Assembly (NCBI RefSeq): GCF_002786295.1
Contig: NZ_PGTC01000009.1
Coordinates: 248,001 to 312,000 of the forward strand
Source of the DNA: Pseudooceanicola marinus
GTDB taxonomy: Bacteria > Pseudomonadota > Alphaproteobacteria > Rhodobacterales > Rhodobacteraceae
Length of the DNA: 64,000 nt
Direction: 5' to 3'
Of this stretch, positions 8,512-18,487 are shown piece after piece. The notes below the pieces were generated by a model. The model did no database searches. It worked only from the letters and a program-made list of their open reading frames with translations, and was not told where the DNA came from. Position numbers and translations under genes: made by a program. Every line of letters begins with the position of its first letter. Within the stretch, counting starts at the first letter, position 1.

Positions 8512-11500
8512 TCAGTAATCCTTCTCGAAGAAGACGCCCAGCCCGGTGCCGCCGTCGGTATCGACGGAGCCCTTGGCGCGGATGTTGTCCGTCAGGTCGA
8601 GGTTGATCGACAGAGAGGTCTCGCCCTCTGCCGTGACCTCGGTTTCCGTGTAGACGTTTTCCGACAGATACTTGCCCGCGGTGAGCGAGGCCGAGCCATC
8701 GGAGTCGGTCGCCACGTCCAGGTTGTCCAGCCCGGTGCTTTCGCGCAGGCGACCCAGGACGCCGCCACCGCCTTGGCCGGTCAGCGTGGCGACTGCGGCG
8801 GCCAGCTGGGCGGCCTGCACCGCCGACAGCTCCGACAGGGGCCGGTCGAAGAAGAGGCGCGACAGGATCTCGTCCTCGGGCAAGCCGGGGTTGGAGGAGA
8901 AGGTGATTTCCGGTTCCGACGCCGTGCCGGAGATTCCGATCTGGTAGACGTAGCTGCCCGATTGCGAGGTGGCGACGAAGCGCAGGATCGGCTCGAAGCC
9001 GCCCGCCAGGCGCAGCTCGCCTTCCGACAGGTCGAGGCGCTTGGTGAGGATCGACAGGCGGCCGCGCACCAGCTCGAACTGTCCCACGGGGCGCGGATCG
9101 GAGGTGGTGCCGCCGACCGTCAGGTCGCCGCGCAGCTCGGCGTCGAGGCCGCGGCCGCGAATGAAGACCGAGCCGTCGGTGATCACCCGGATGTCGAGGC
9201 CGAGGCCCCGCGATCCGCCGCTGCCGGAGGAGACGACCGAGGCGCCATCGCCCGAGCCGGTCAGCCCGGCCCGGTCGCGCGTGATGCGGCTCGCGGCAGG
9301 CTCGGCCACATGGGTCATCTCGGGGATGGCTTCCTGGCCGCCGAAACCGCCGGAGGGCACGCGCACCTCGGTGTCCGTCAGGCCGATGCGGCCGGAGATC
9401 GCGCCATTGCCGGTCAGCGGGCCGGAGACGTCCAGCGTTCCGTTCAGCGTCGTCGTCAGCAGGCCCGCCTGGGTAAAGATCACCCCGTCGATGCCGACGT
9501 CGAGGCCCGCGGTATAGGGCGCCGAGAGGGCGAGCGGGCCGGAGACGGTGAGCCGGCCACCCTCGGCGGGGCGTGCCGACAGGTCGAGCCGCGCCTGGCC
9601 GCCGGACAGCTGCACGCTGCCCGAGATCCCCTCGATCACCTGGCTGAGGCTGGGGGCGATCAGGCGCCCGTCCGACAGGGTGATCTGGCCGGAGACCGAC
9701 GAAAGTGCCGGCTGGCCCGCGACCGAAAGATCGAACCGCGCCAGCCCCGCGACGGAGCGCGGCGCGACGAAGGGATTGGCCAGGCCGAGCGGGGCCGAGC
9801 CGCGCAGGGTGATGTCGACGGAGCCGTCAGGCCGCGCCACCAGACCCGACAGGGTCGCGTCGGAGCCGGCGGGGCCCGTCGCCTGGGCCGCGACCCGCAG
9901 CGCGCCGTCGGGGCCGGGGGCCACGTTGCCGGTGATTTCCAGCGGGCCGGAGAAACCGTCGGCCAGCCGTGCGACGTTGTCGAGGCCGGCGGAGAAATCC
10001 ATCTCGATCTCGCTGCCCGCCACGGTGCCCGAGGCGGAGGCATCCAGCGCGGTCGAGGCGACCTGCGCGGTCTCCACGGTCAGGACACCGTCGGGGGCCA
10101 GTGACAACAGGGCCGAAAGCGTCGTGTCACCCGCGAAAAGCGCGTCGATCTGCGGGTTGCCGATGCCGATGTTGCGCCCCTCACCACGCGCGTCGATCCG
10201 GTAGGCGCCCCTGTCGTCGGCGCTGACGTTGGCCGTCAGCTCCAACGGGCCGGCGGAGGCGCCCAGGGGGGCGGCGGAGTTGGGCAGCGTCAGGGCCAGG
10301 TCCAGCGCGGTGTCGGCGCCGGCAACGAGGCCCGAGGCGGTCAGGTCCAGCCCGCCCGCGTCCAGATCGGCGCGGCTGACGGTGATCCTTTCGCCGGCGA
10401 GGGTCACATCCGCGTCCAGCCGCGTCGGGCCGGTCAGCAGGGCGTCCACCGCCTCGATGCCGGTGCCGATGCGGTCGCCGCCACCCGAAAGCGTGGCGCG
10501 CAGGGCCTCGCCCTCGCTGGTCAGGCGGCCCGACAGCTCCAGCGGGCCGGCAGTGCCGCCGGTGAAGGTGGCGGAATTCGCCAGCCAGGCGCCGAAGTCC
10601 AGCGCCATCTCGCTGTCCGCGCCGGCCAGCGGCCCGGAGGCGGTCAGGCGCAGGGCGTCGTTCTCGATCCGGGCGCGGTCGATGCGCGGGGCGCCGTCGC
10701 CGGGCAGGGTCACCAGCGCGTCCAGCGACAGGCCCGAGGACAGCAGGTCGTCCAGCGCCTCGATCCCGAGGGCCAGGCGGTCGCCGCCGCCCTGGGCGGT
10801 CAGGGTCATCGCTTCGGGCGTCTGGGTAATGGCGCCCGCAACGGCGAAGGGCGCGGGATCGCCCGCAGCGCCCGTCAGCAGGTTGGCATCCGTCAGCGAC
10901 AGCTCATAGGTGATCTGGCCATCGTCGGAGGCCAGTCGGCCCTCGCCGGTCAGGGACATCTCGTCGGTGCCGATGGTCAGTTCCGACAGGGTGATGCCGG
11001 TCTCATCGCGGGTCAGGTCCAGCGCCAGCGTCGCAGGGGAAGCCAGCAGGGCGTCGGCCTGGGGGATGCCGGTGGCCAGGTTCTCGCCCGTGCCCTCGGC
11101 GGTGATGCGCCCGGTGCCGGCGGGCAGCTGAATGTCGGCGGTGACCGACAGATCGGCCTGGCCAGCCAGCTCCAACCCGGTGAGGGAGGCGAAGGCCGCC
11201 AGATCCGCGACCTCGGCACCAGCCTCGACGGTCAGCCCGGCCTGTTCGCCCGCCTCGGTGGTGCCGTCATAGCGCGCCGCGCCGGTCAGACGCAGGGCGG
11301 GGCCTTCGACCACCAGGTTCTCGATGCTGACCGGGCCTTCGCCAAAGGTGATGTCGGCGGCGCCGGTGATGCGGTTGCCCAGGGCCTCGGCCACGGCGGG
11401 ATCCTCGGCGGAGAGGCCCGAGGCCTCTAGCGCCAGGGCCAGGTCGCTGGCGCGACCCTGGCGCAGCGGGCCCGAAAGGCTCAGCGACAGGGTGTCGGCG

Positions 11501-12681
11501 GAGAAGCCGGTGGCGCGTGCGGCACTGGCATCCAACCGCGCCTCCATCTGGTTGGAATTGTCCCGGTCGAAGGTGGCGGTCAGTTCGCCCGAGGCCAACG
11601 AGAGGCCGTCGCCCATGGGCAGATCCAGCCGGTCGGAGCCGTCGGGCGCGGCCATCAGGCCCCGCAGGTCGAAGCTCTGCGGGCTGCCCTCGGCGTCCAG
11701 CGCCAGTCGCCCTTCGAGGTTCACCGAGGCCGAGCGAAGGCGGAACAGTTGCAGGTCCAGCGCGCCGTCAGCCGCGGCCGTGCCGGTGGCCGTCAGGCCG
11801 ATGTCGGCCCCCAGGAACTCGCGGTAGTCGGGCGCCAGCAGGGCGGTCAGGTCGCCGCCCAGATCGGCGGTGAATTCGCGCCCGCCATCGTCGCGGCCGC
11901 GCAGGGCCACCTGGCCGGTCAGCCGTTCCTCGCCATCGGTCAGCAGCAGCAGGTTCGCGTCGTAGTCGTCCAGAGGGCCGGCGCCGGCAACGGTCAGTTC
12001 GACCGAGGGGGTGCCCGGCAGCCCCATGAGGGAGGCCACCAGCCCGCCCTGGGGTTCGGAGGCGCTGATGTCCACCGCCAGGCGTTCGTCCTCGGGGGCG
12101 TAGTCGGCGGAGATGGCGATCTGGCCGGGCCGGTCGAGGCGGTTGATCGCCAGGTCCGTGGCCAGCGCGCCGCCGGCTAGGCTGGCCGAGCCGTTCAGCG
12201 ACAGTTCCGCGGCCTGGCCCACCACGGCCTCTCGCATGTCGAAACGGCCGATCGACAGCTCGCCGATGTCGATGGCGACCGGCAGGTCGGGAATGGCAAA
12301 GCCCGAGGCCTCGGGCGAGGGGGGGGTAGGCTCGCTTTCGGGCAGGCGGGTCAGGGTGATGCTGTCCGCCGACAGGGTGTTCACGTCCAGCCGTCCGCGC
12401 AGCAGCGCGGAGCGGTTCCAGTCCAGCGTGGCGCCTTCCAGGTCCAGCCAGATGCCGTCCTCATCCGCGATGGTCAGGCGCTGCATCGTGGCCTGCGACG
12501 ACAGCGCGCCCTCGAAGCCGGTGATGTCCACCGTCATGCCGTCCGAGGACAGCGCGTTCTGCAGGGTGCGGGTCAGGAAACCCTCGCCGTCGTCATCGGC
12601 CGAAGGGGTCTGCTGAGCCGCGGCGGGCGTCAGGGCGAGGGCGGCGCAGGTGGCCAGCGCAAGGGAGCGGGAAAAACGCAT
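8512..12681 (-). CDS. tamB: Translocation and assembly module subunit TamB
   Basis: Very long periplasm-spanning protein (1389 residues) of the AsmA/TamB superfamily, anchored in the inner membrane and partnered with TamA. It is implicated in outer-membrane protein insertion and in lipid transport between membranes. ATG 12681 is chosen because it overlaps the tamA stop by one base and gives a signal/anchor MRFSRSLALATCAALALTPA. The body is a long run of repeating beta-strands of the GDRLxxGxxxxDALL type, consistent with a beta-taco groove. The C-terminal DUF490 region includes LVRGRLSILTKRLDLSEGEL, YQIGISGTASEPEITFSS and a terminal GLGVFFEKDY. Co-transcribed with tamA. Confidence 0.93.
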   Translation of the reverse strand: MRFSRSLALATCAALALTPAAAQQTPSADDDGEGFLTRTLQNALSSDGMTVDITGFEGALSSQATMQRLTIADEDGIWLDLEGATLDWNRSALLRGRLDVNTLSADSITLTRLPESEPTPPSPEASGFAIPDLPVAIDIGELSIGRFDMREAVVGQAAELSLNGSASLAGGALATDLAINRLDRPGQIAISADYAPEDERLAVDISASEPQGGLVASLMGLPGTPSVELTVAGAGPLDDYDANLLLLTDGEERLTGQVALRGRDDGGREFTADLGGDLTALLAPDYREFLGADIGLTATGTAAADGALDLQLFRLRSASVNLEGRLALDAEGSPQSFDLRGLMAAPDGSDRLDLPMGDGLSLASGELTATFDRDNSNQMEARLDASAARATGFSADTLSLSLSGPLRQGRASDLALALEASGLSAEDPAVAEALGNRITGAADITFGEGPVSIENLVVEGPALRLTGAARYDGTTEAGEQAGLTVEAGAEVADLAAFASLTGLELAGQADLSVTADIQLPAGTGRITAEGTGENLATGIPQADALLASPATLALDLTRDETGITLSELTIGTDEMSLTGEGRLASDDGQITYELSLTDANLLTGAAGDPAPFAVAGAITQTPEAMTLTAQGGGDRLALGIEALDDLLSSGLSLDALVTLPGDGAPRIDRARIENDALRLTASGPLAGADSEMALDFGAWLANSATFTGGTAGPLELSGRLTSEGEALRATLSGGGDRIGTGIEAVDALLTGPTRLDADVTLAGERITVSRADLDAGGLDLTASGLVAGADTALDLALTLPNSAAPLGASAGPLELTANVSADDRGAYRIDARGEGRNIGIGNPQIDALFAGDTTLSALLSLAPDGVLTVETAQVASTALDASASGTVAGSEIEMDFSAGLDNVARLADGFSGPLEITGNVAPGPDGALRVAAQATGPAGSDATLSGLVARPDGSVDITLRGSAPLGLANPFVAPRSVAGLARFDLSVAGQPALSSVSGQITLSDGRLIAPSLSQVIEGISGSVQLSGGQARLDLSARPAEGGRLTVSGPLALSAPYTAGLDVGIDGVIFTQAGLLTTTLNGTLDVSGPLTGNGAISGRIGLTDTEVRVPSGGFGGQEAIPEMTHVAEPAASRITRDRAGLTGSGDGASVVSSGSGGSRGLGLDIRVITDGSVFIRGRGLDAELRGDLTVGGTTSDPRPVGQFELVRGRLSILTKRLDLSEGELRLAGGFEPILRFVATSQSGSYVYQIGISGTASEPEITFSSNPGLPEDEILSRLFFDRPLSELSAVQAAQLAAAVATLTGQGGGGVLGRLRESTGLDNLDVATDSDGSASLTAGKYLSENVYTETEVTAEGETSLSINLDLTDNIRAKGSVDTDGGTGLGVFFEKDY

Positions 12682-14543
12682 CAGAAGCTCTGTCCAATTC
12701 CGACATAGACCGAAACCGAATCCACCGAGCCGGTGACCGGCACGGCGAGATCGGCGCGGATCGGCCCGATGGAGGTGAAGTAGCGCACGCCGACACCGGC
12801 GCCGCCCTGCCATTCGCCGCCCGCGAAATCGGGATCGGCGGAGACATATCCGTAATCGACGAAGGCCGCCGCGCCCCAGCTTTCGCCGATCCGCGTGCGT
12901 AGCTCGGTCGAGACGGCGGCGAAGCCGCGCCCGCCGGTGGCGGTGTTGCCTGACCCGACGCCCAGCGACTGATAGCCCTGGCCGCGCACCGTGTCGCCGC
13001 CGCCCGACCAGAACAGCCAGTCTGCGGGCACCTCCTCGATCTCCGGGCCGGCGACCACGCCCATCTGAAGCCGTGCCGCCAGCACGAAGCGTCCCTCGGC
13101 AAAGCCGCGGTAGCCGCGCAGGTCGGCGGTGCCCAGTACGCCGCTTTCGGTATCCGACACCCCGAGGAAGGGCATCGCCGTCACCTCGGCATAGGCGCCG
13201 TCGGTGGGGTTGGTGCTGTTGTCGCGGTTGTCCCAGGTCAGCCCGCCGGTCAGCAGCAGGTGGGTGAAGTCGCGGGTGCCGTTGGCATCCTCGGTTTCCG
13301 AGATGCGGAAGCCCAGCTCGTAGTTGGCCGACAAGGTCTCGGTCAGGTAGCGGTCGACGCCCACCGAGGCCTCGGCGAAGGTCGAGATGTAGTTCGGCTC
13401 ATCCTCGCGCGCCAGGTCGAGGCCGAAGATCAGGCTGCGGTCCGGGCTGAGGAAGGCGGGGTAGGTGTAGGTGGCGCCCAGGGCATAGTCGATGCCGCCG
13501 GTCTCACCGCCGATGCCTGCCACCTCTGCGTCGAAGCGCAGCCGGTCGGCGGCGCCGGAGATATTGCGGTGCAGCCAGTAGCCCGACAGGGTCAGCCCGT
13601 CGGTAGTGGCGTATTCGATGCCGGCGCCCAGGCGGCGGGGCTTGGCGTCCTCCACCTCCAGCGTCATCGGCAGGGTGTTGTTGGGCCCGATCTCCTCGGC
13701 CTCCGTCACCACGGCGCTGGCGAAGGCGCCGGCGGTGCGCAGGCGGGACTCGGCGCGGTCGATCTCGGAGGGCGCATAGACCTCTCCCTCGGGGAGGCCC
13801 GCGATGGCGCGGATGCGCTCGGGGCGGACCGCGCTCATCCGTGCGGTTTCCGACAGCAGGGTCGGGCCGAAGGTCAGCCGGGGACCCGGGGCGATGGTGA
13901 AGGCCGCGTCGACGCGGCGGTCGGCGTGATCGGCGGTGATGCGTTGCTCGGTGATCTGGGCCTTGGCGTGGCCACGCTCGGCCCAGGCCGTGCGGCCCGC
14001 TTGGGCGGCCTGGCGCATGACGACGGTGCCGGCCGGGTCGCCGGTGGCGAAGCCCTCGGGCGGGCTGACGCCCTCGGGCAGGGGCGCGACGGATGTGGCG
14101 CCGAAGCTGAAACGCGGCCCGGGCGTCACGGAAATGTCGATCCGGTTCACCTGGGCGTCGCGGTCCAGCACCGACATCGAGGAGGCTTCGCGCCCGTCGA
14201 TGCGGATAGAGATCGCGCCGGAAAAATAGCCATCCTCGTAAAGAGCGGCCAGCAGCCGGCGGTAGTCGGCCTGAGCCGCTGCGATCAGTTCCTGCGCGTC
14301 GGTGGTGCCTTCGTCCTCGGCCGAGACCGCAAGAGAGGCCGCGCGCATCCGGCCCTCCAGATCCTCGTCGCCTGCAACGCTGACAGAGACATCGGCCGCC
14401 GACAGCGGGCCGGGCAGGGGCAGCGTCAGGGTGGCGGCCCCTAATGTCGTGGCCCAGAGCGCGGCGCGCAGGGCGCTGCGGCGGCCGGACCGTTGGCGGC
14501 GGGACGAGGCAGGTGCGGGGGCAGCGGGGCAGCGAGGCGTCAT
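12681..14543 (-). CDS. tamA: Outer-membrane TamA (BamA/Omp85 family)
   Basis: Omp85-type barrel of about 620 residues with N-terminal POTRA domains, partner of TamB. ATG 14543 is chosen because AGGAAAGG lies upstream and the product then has a basic n-region and a hydrophobic stretch (ALWATTLGAATLTLPLPG) ending at LSA. In-frame starts at 14588 (ATG) or 14675 (TTG) cannot be excluded. POTRA-like repeats span about residues 55–300. The barrel region has LSGYWLHRNISG, WDNRDNSTNPTDGAY and the Omp85 signature around GGDTVRGQGYQS. It ends in Phe (YVGIGQSF), as expected for a Bam substrate. The tamA stop and tamB start overlap as TGATG. Confidence 0.9.
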   Translation of the reverse strand: MTPRCPAAPAPASSRRQRSGRRSALRAALWATTLGAATLTLPLPGPLSAADVSVSVAGDEDLEGRMRAASLAVSAEDEGTTDAQELIAAAQADYRRLLAALYEDGYFSGAISIRIDGREASSMSVLDRDAQVNRIDISVTPGPRFSFGATSVAPLPEGVSPPEGFATGDPAGTVVMRQAAQAGRTAWAERGHAKAQITEQRITADHADRRVDAAFTIAPGPRLTFGPTLLSETARMSAVRPERIRAIAGLPEGEVYAPSEIDRAESRLRTAGAFASAVVTEAEEIGPNNTLPMTLEVEDAKPRRLGAGIEYATTDGLTLSGYWLHRNISGAADRLRFDAEVAGIGGETGGIDYALGATYTYPAFLSPDRSLIFGLDLAREDEPNYISTFAEASVGVDRYLTETLSANYELGFRISETEDANGTRDFTHLLLTGGLTWDNRDNSTNPTDGAYAEVTAMPFLGVSDTESGVLGTADLRGYRGFAEGRFVLAARLQMGVVAGPEIEEVPADWLFWSGGGDTVRGQGYQSLGVGSGNTATGGRGFAAVSTELRTRIGESWGAAAFVDYGYVSADPDFAGGEWQGGAGVGVRYFTSIGPIRADLAVPVTGSVDSVSVYVGIGQSF

Positions 14544-14973
14544 CGGGCGCGGGGCCTTTCCTGTCGGCACGAGGCCGGTGGTCGTCATCGGCGACGCCCG
14601 ACCGCGCCGGGGGCAGATCCCTGTCCCGCGCAGGATTGAACGGCGGGACGGCGCAGAGAGAGCATCAGGGAGCAAGCTAGTTTGATTGAGGGTAAATGGC
14701 CAGCTTCAGAGGGGCTGGAAGGTGCGGTGAAAGCGGAAAATCGCGGTGGTGGCGAGAGCGGTCCTGACCACGCAACCCAGAGTGTTCGCTTCGCCGTAGC
14801 GCGGGTGCCACATCGGGTGCGAAGCGGGCCGCGCAGGGCGGGAATACCGGACTTGCGGCCCGAAAACCGGGCTGACGCAGGTGACAAAAGCCGTCAGGCC
14901 GGGAAAAGTTATCTCCGGGACGGCGCTTTTTCGCCTATCCTACCTCGGAGTACAGATTCTGACCGGTGCGATT
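14544..14973. other. Divergent intergenic region, 430 bp
   Basis: This spacer separates tamA (leftward) from the cytochrome gene (rightward). Up to 14675 it could encode an N-terminal extension of TamA if an earlier start is used. A more AT-rich patch lies at about 14675–14700 and another at about 14925–14960, where promoters could sit. A distant inverted pair CGCTTCGC/GCGAAGCG is present near 14790–14825. Nothing firm can be assigned. Confidence 0.4.
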
Positions 14974-17900
14974 ATGCCAAAAGCAAGTTCTTCAGCCCGG
15001 CCCTTCTGGGTCATCGCCTGTCTCGGAGCCGCCCTGCCGGGTGGTGCCCTGGCCGAGCCCTTCGAGGCCGGCGCCTTCGACAGCTATCAGCCCGACATGG
15101 TTCGGGGCGAACGTTTGTTCCAGTTGGGCGCCTGCGCCTCCTGTCACCAGGATCCGGCCGCGGCGCTGGACCCGGCGGCGCCTCTTCTGGCGGGGGGGAT
15201 GAAGATCGACAGCCCGAACTACGGCCTGATCTCCGTGCCCAATATCACCGGCAGCGCGGCGGGCCTCGGGGACTGGTCCCGGGCCGATTTCCTCAACGCG
15301 ATGCTCTATGGCCTGTCGCCGGACGGGGGCGAGTATACGCCGCTCTTTCCCTATGAGTTCTATTCGGGGATGAAGCCCGAGCATGTGGTGGATCTGTTCG
15401 AATACCTGAAGGCCGAGGCGCCCAGGTCCGACCGGCCCAGCGAGGATCACGAGCTGACCCTGCGCTACCGGCTGAAACGGTCGAACCCCTGGCGCTATTC
15501 CTTTGAACCCGCGAGCTACGACGGCGCGGGCGACAGCCAGGCCGATCCGGTCGCCTGGGGGCAATACATTGTGGAAAACGTCGCCGCCTGCGGCAGTTGC
15601 CACACGCCGCGCAACTCGGCCTTCATCCTTCAGGAAGACCAGGCGCTGACCGGCGGGATTTCCGTGCTGGGCGAAGTCGCGGGCGACATCACGAAGGGGG
15701 CCGTCTCCGGCCTGGCGCCGGAAGATTTCGTGGCCCATGTGCTGGGCGATGGCATGGGGCTGGACCTGACGACGCCGGTCAAGGGGTCGATGGCGCGGGT
15801 CGCGGGGCAGCTTGGCCAGGCACCGGAAGAGCACCGGCAGGCGATCTTCCAGTACCTCGCGGACATGCCGGAGCTGCCGAAACCCGTGATCGAGATGGAA
15901 TGCGCGGCGCCCACGCCGCTGGTGCAGACCGCCTCGCCGGACCTGACGGCGCGGGTCGATGCCTATTTCAATTCCGACTGCAAGGCCTGCCACGCGCGGG
16001 GGGGATCGGCGGCGGCCCAGGCCACGTTGGTCTCGGCCGCCAAGACCGCCGCCGACAGTTCGTTGGTGGTGCCGGGCGACCCGGGCGCCTCGGCCCTCTA
16101 CAAGTCGCTGAACCGCATGCCCACGAGCCAGGCGGCGAGCGATGCCGACCGCGCGCTGATCGCCGACTGGATCGAAAGCCTGGCGGTCAACAAGGAGCTG
16201 CTGACGGCCGAGGTGAAGCCGCCGCCGCGTGACCCCAGCCGGATGCATGAGGGCTTTGCCGCCGAGTTTGCCGCCGTCCAGGGCCACCTGACCGCCCAGG
16301 ATCAGCTGGACCGTCCCTTCCTGCGCTACTTCTCCTTCGGCCATCTGGAAAACGGCCAGCTGCCGTGCCAGTCGATGGACGACTTCCGCATGCAGCACCT
16401 GTCGGGCTACGTGGCGGCGCTGAACAAGATGGTGAACTCCCTGTCGTGGGAGCCGCGCATCACCCGGGTCGAACCGATCGCCGAAGGGGCCTCGATCTTC
16501 GTCATCGACATCCGCGATTTCGGTTGGACGCCCTTCCAGTGGGAAGTGCTGGTCTCCGGCCAGATCCCCGGGATCGAGACGGCGCGTCCCTATCCCTACG
16601 GCATGGACCCGCAGGGCCTGAACGCCGACCCCAACCTGAAGATGCTGGCCTCGGTCACCGGGACGCAGGTGCCGGTGATGCGCGGCGACTGGTTCGTGTC
16701 GAACGCCGGTCTGCCCTTCACCTACAAGTTCATGCTGGGTCTGCCCGATGATGTCGCCACGCTGGAGGCCACGCGCCTGCGCGTCGACCGCATCGCCGAC
16801 ATCCGCAATTTCGACGTGATGCGGGCGGGCTTCCTCGAAGGGGCCTCGGCGGTCAGCCAGAACAACCGCCTGATCGAGCGGCTGGAACAGCCCGCGGGCG
16901 GCTACTACTGGACCTCCTACGATTTCGACCGCGGTGTCGACCCGTCGCGGCGGCTGAAGGAAACGCCCCTGGGGCCGGCGGCGGCCTTCCCCAACTCGCC
17001 GCATTTCGAGGAAGACGGGGGCGAGATGATCTTCTCGCTGCCCAACGGGATGCAGGGCTACTACCTGACCGACCCGGCAGGGGGCTATCTGGACAAGGGG
17101 CCGACGGCGGTGGTCTTCCTGAAAGATCCCAGCCCGATCTACGGCACCACCATTTCTAATGGCAAGGCCTGCATGGTCTGCCATACGCGCGGCCCGATCG
17201 AGGCCTATGACAACCTGCGCGAGGCGGTGGAGGCGACCGGGGCCGATGCGCTGACCCTGATGGCGGTGCAGCGGCTGCATCCCGAGGACGACGTGCTGGA
17301 GGCGGCCTATGCCGAGGATACCGACCGCTACCTGACGGCCCTGTCGCGCGCCGGCGCCGACATGACGATCATGGAAGGGCCGGGCCGGTTCCACCCCGAA
17401 CCCGTCACCCACACCGCCAGCGTCTATGCCGAGAACCTCGACCGCGACCTGCTGGCGGCGCAGTTCGGCCTGACCTGGGAGGCGTTCCAGCAACAGATCC
17501 TGTCCCTGCCGCGCCACAGCGAGGCCTTCGCCCGCGTCTCCGGCTGGCTGGCGGAGATCGACACCCGGGGCGAGGTGGAACGGCTGGATGTCGAACTGGC
17601 CTGGCAACAGGTGGCGGCGGGCCTCTACCTGACTTCGCCGCGTGGGCATCCGGGCGTCGACGCGCAGGAGATCCAGCAGCATCTGGCCGCCTATGTGCCG
17701 GGACATGCCGGCGCTGGCGCTGAGACTGGCACCGCCCCGGCCCAGCCGGTGCAGGCCGCCGCCCATGTGCCCGCGCCCGCGCCGAAACCCGTCGCGCAGG
17801 ATCGCCAGACCGTCACCAGCGCCCCCGGCGCGGTGAAGGCGGGCCGCCCTGGCCTGACCATCAACGTGGCCAACCCGCACCTTAAGGTCTGCGAGGGCGT

Positions 17901-18360
17901 CAGCTTCACCGTGCAGACCGACCAGGCCTGCCTGCTGGACGTGATCTATCCCGACACCTCCGTCGGCAGCTTCTTCCGCCTCAGCCCGGCGGCCATCGGC
18001 AACCCGGTGCTGCAACCGGGCGAGGTGCGCCAGGTGCCCCAGCCGGGACGCGAACTGCAATCGCATACGCCGTCCACCGGCGTCGATATCGCGGTGAACT
18101 GCTACCCGGGCCTGACCAGCTATGACCAGCTGGGCACCGACCTGATGAAGACGCTGGAGGACTACCAGCGCAGGGCGCCGACCCAGACCAAGAACTTCTC
18201 CGAGGTGGTCAGCACCGTGACCGAACAGACCCTGGCGCCGGCCCGGGAGGGCCAGCGCGATCCGCTGGCGGCGTCCCAGGTGCCGATCACCTCGGTGCTG
18301 CGGTTCACCATCGCCGAGGACCGCTCGGCGCTGGATGCCAACGGATCCTGCCTGCCGTGA
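14974..18360 (+). CDS. Exported tetraheme-type cytochrome c with C-terminal DUF4384-like domain
   Basis: Large protein of 1128 residues, predicted periplasmic. ATG 14974 gives a signal peptide (FWVIACLGAALPGGALA); an upstream in-frame GTG at 14881 would hide it. Four heme c motifs are visible: C54ASCH, C206GSCH, C336KACH and C733MVCH. The first two lie in cytochrome c-like folds (YGLISVPNITGS, YIVENVAACGSC) and the third in a short CXXCH domain. The fourth follows a conserved-looking region (GGEMIFSLPNGMQGYYLTD). After an Ala/Pro linker (about 905–955), residues about 960–1065 resemble DUF4384 (SFTVQTDQACLLDVIYPD), a domain often fused to bacterial caspase-fold proteases. A caspase gene follows 127 bp downstream. 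Substrate and redox partner are unknown. Confidence 0.72.
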   Translation: MPKASSSARPFWVIACLGAALPGGALAEPFEAGAFDSYQPDMVRGERLFQLGACASCHQDPAAALDPAAPLLAGGMKIDSPNYGLISVPNITGSAAGLGDWSRADFLNAMLYGLSPDGGEYTPLFPYEFYSGMKPEHVVDLFEYLKAEAPRSDRPSEDHELTLRYRLKRSNPWRYSFEPASYDGAGDSQADPVAWGQYIVENVAACGSCHTPRNSAFILQEDQALTGGISVLGEVAGDITKGAVSGLAPEDFVAHVLGDGMGLDLTTPVKGSMARVAGQLGQAPEEHRQAIFQYLADMPELPKPVIEMECAAPTPLVQTASPDLTARVDAYFNSDCKACHARGGSAAAQATLVSAAKTAADSSLVVPGDPGASALYKSLNRMPTSQAASDADRALIADWIESLAVNKELLTAEVKPPPRDPSRMHEGFAAEFAAVQGHLTAQDQLDRPFLRYFSFGHLENGQLPCQSMDDFRMQHLSGYVAALNKMVNSLSWEPRITRVEPIAEGASIFVIDIRDFGWTPFQWEVLVSGQIPGIETARPYPYGMDPQGLNADPNLKMLASVTGTQVPVMRGDWFVSNAGLPFTYKFMLGLPDDVATLEATRLRVDRIADIRNFDVMRAGFLEGASAVSQNNRLIERLEQPAGGYYWTSYDFDRGVDPSRRLKETPLGPAAAFPNSPHFEEDGGEMIFSLPNGMQGYYLTDPAGGYLDKGPTAVVFLKDPSPIYGTTISNGKACMVCHTRGPIEAYDNLREAVEATGADALTLMAVQRLHPEDDVLEAAYAEDTDRYLTALSRAGADMTIMEGPGRFHPEPVTHTASVYAENLDRDLLAAQFGLTWEAFQQQILSLPRHSEAFARVSGWLAEIDTRGEVERLDVELAWQQVAAGLYLTSPRGHPGVDAQEIQQHLAAYVPGHAGAGAETGTAPAQPVQAAAHVPAPAPKPVAQDRQTVTSAPGAVKAGRPGLTINVANPHLKVCEGVSFTVQTDQACLLDVIYPDTSVGSFFRLSPAAIGNPVLQPGEVRQVPQPGRELQSHTPSTGVDIAVNCYPGLTSYDQLGTDLMKTLEDYQRRAPTQTKNFSEVVSTVTEQTLAPAREGQRDPLAASQVPITSVLRFTIAEDRSALDANGSCLP

Positions 18361-18487
18361 GGCGGCACGGGACGAAAACAAGCCTTTGCGGCGCTGCCGG
18401 TGGCACCGGCGACGCTCGTGCCATTTGCGCCCAGACGACCTGCCGCCGGTTCTGCCCCGGTGGTCCGAAGACCATGGAGAGAGACGG

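Noticed and set aside
8488-10104. A 538-codon rightward open frame inside tamB
   Set aside because: Its composition is repetitive because it mirrors TamB beta-repeats; the TamB frame continues with conserved C-terminal blocks.
12682-12813. N-terminal extension of TamB into tamA
   Set aside because: It is an out-of-frame reading of the tamA 3' end; the one-base overlap start at 12681 gives a clean signal anchor.
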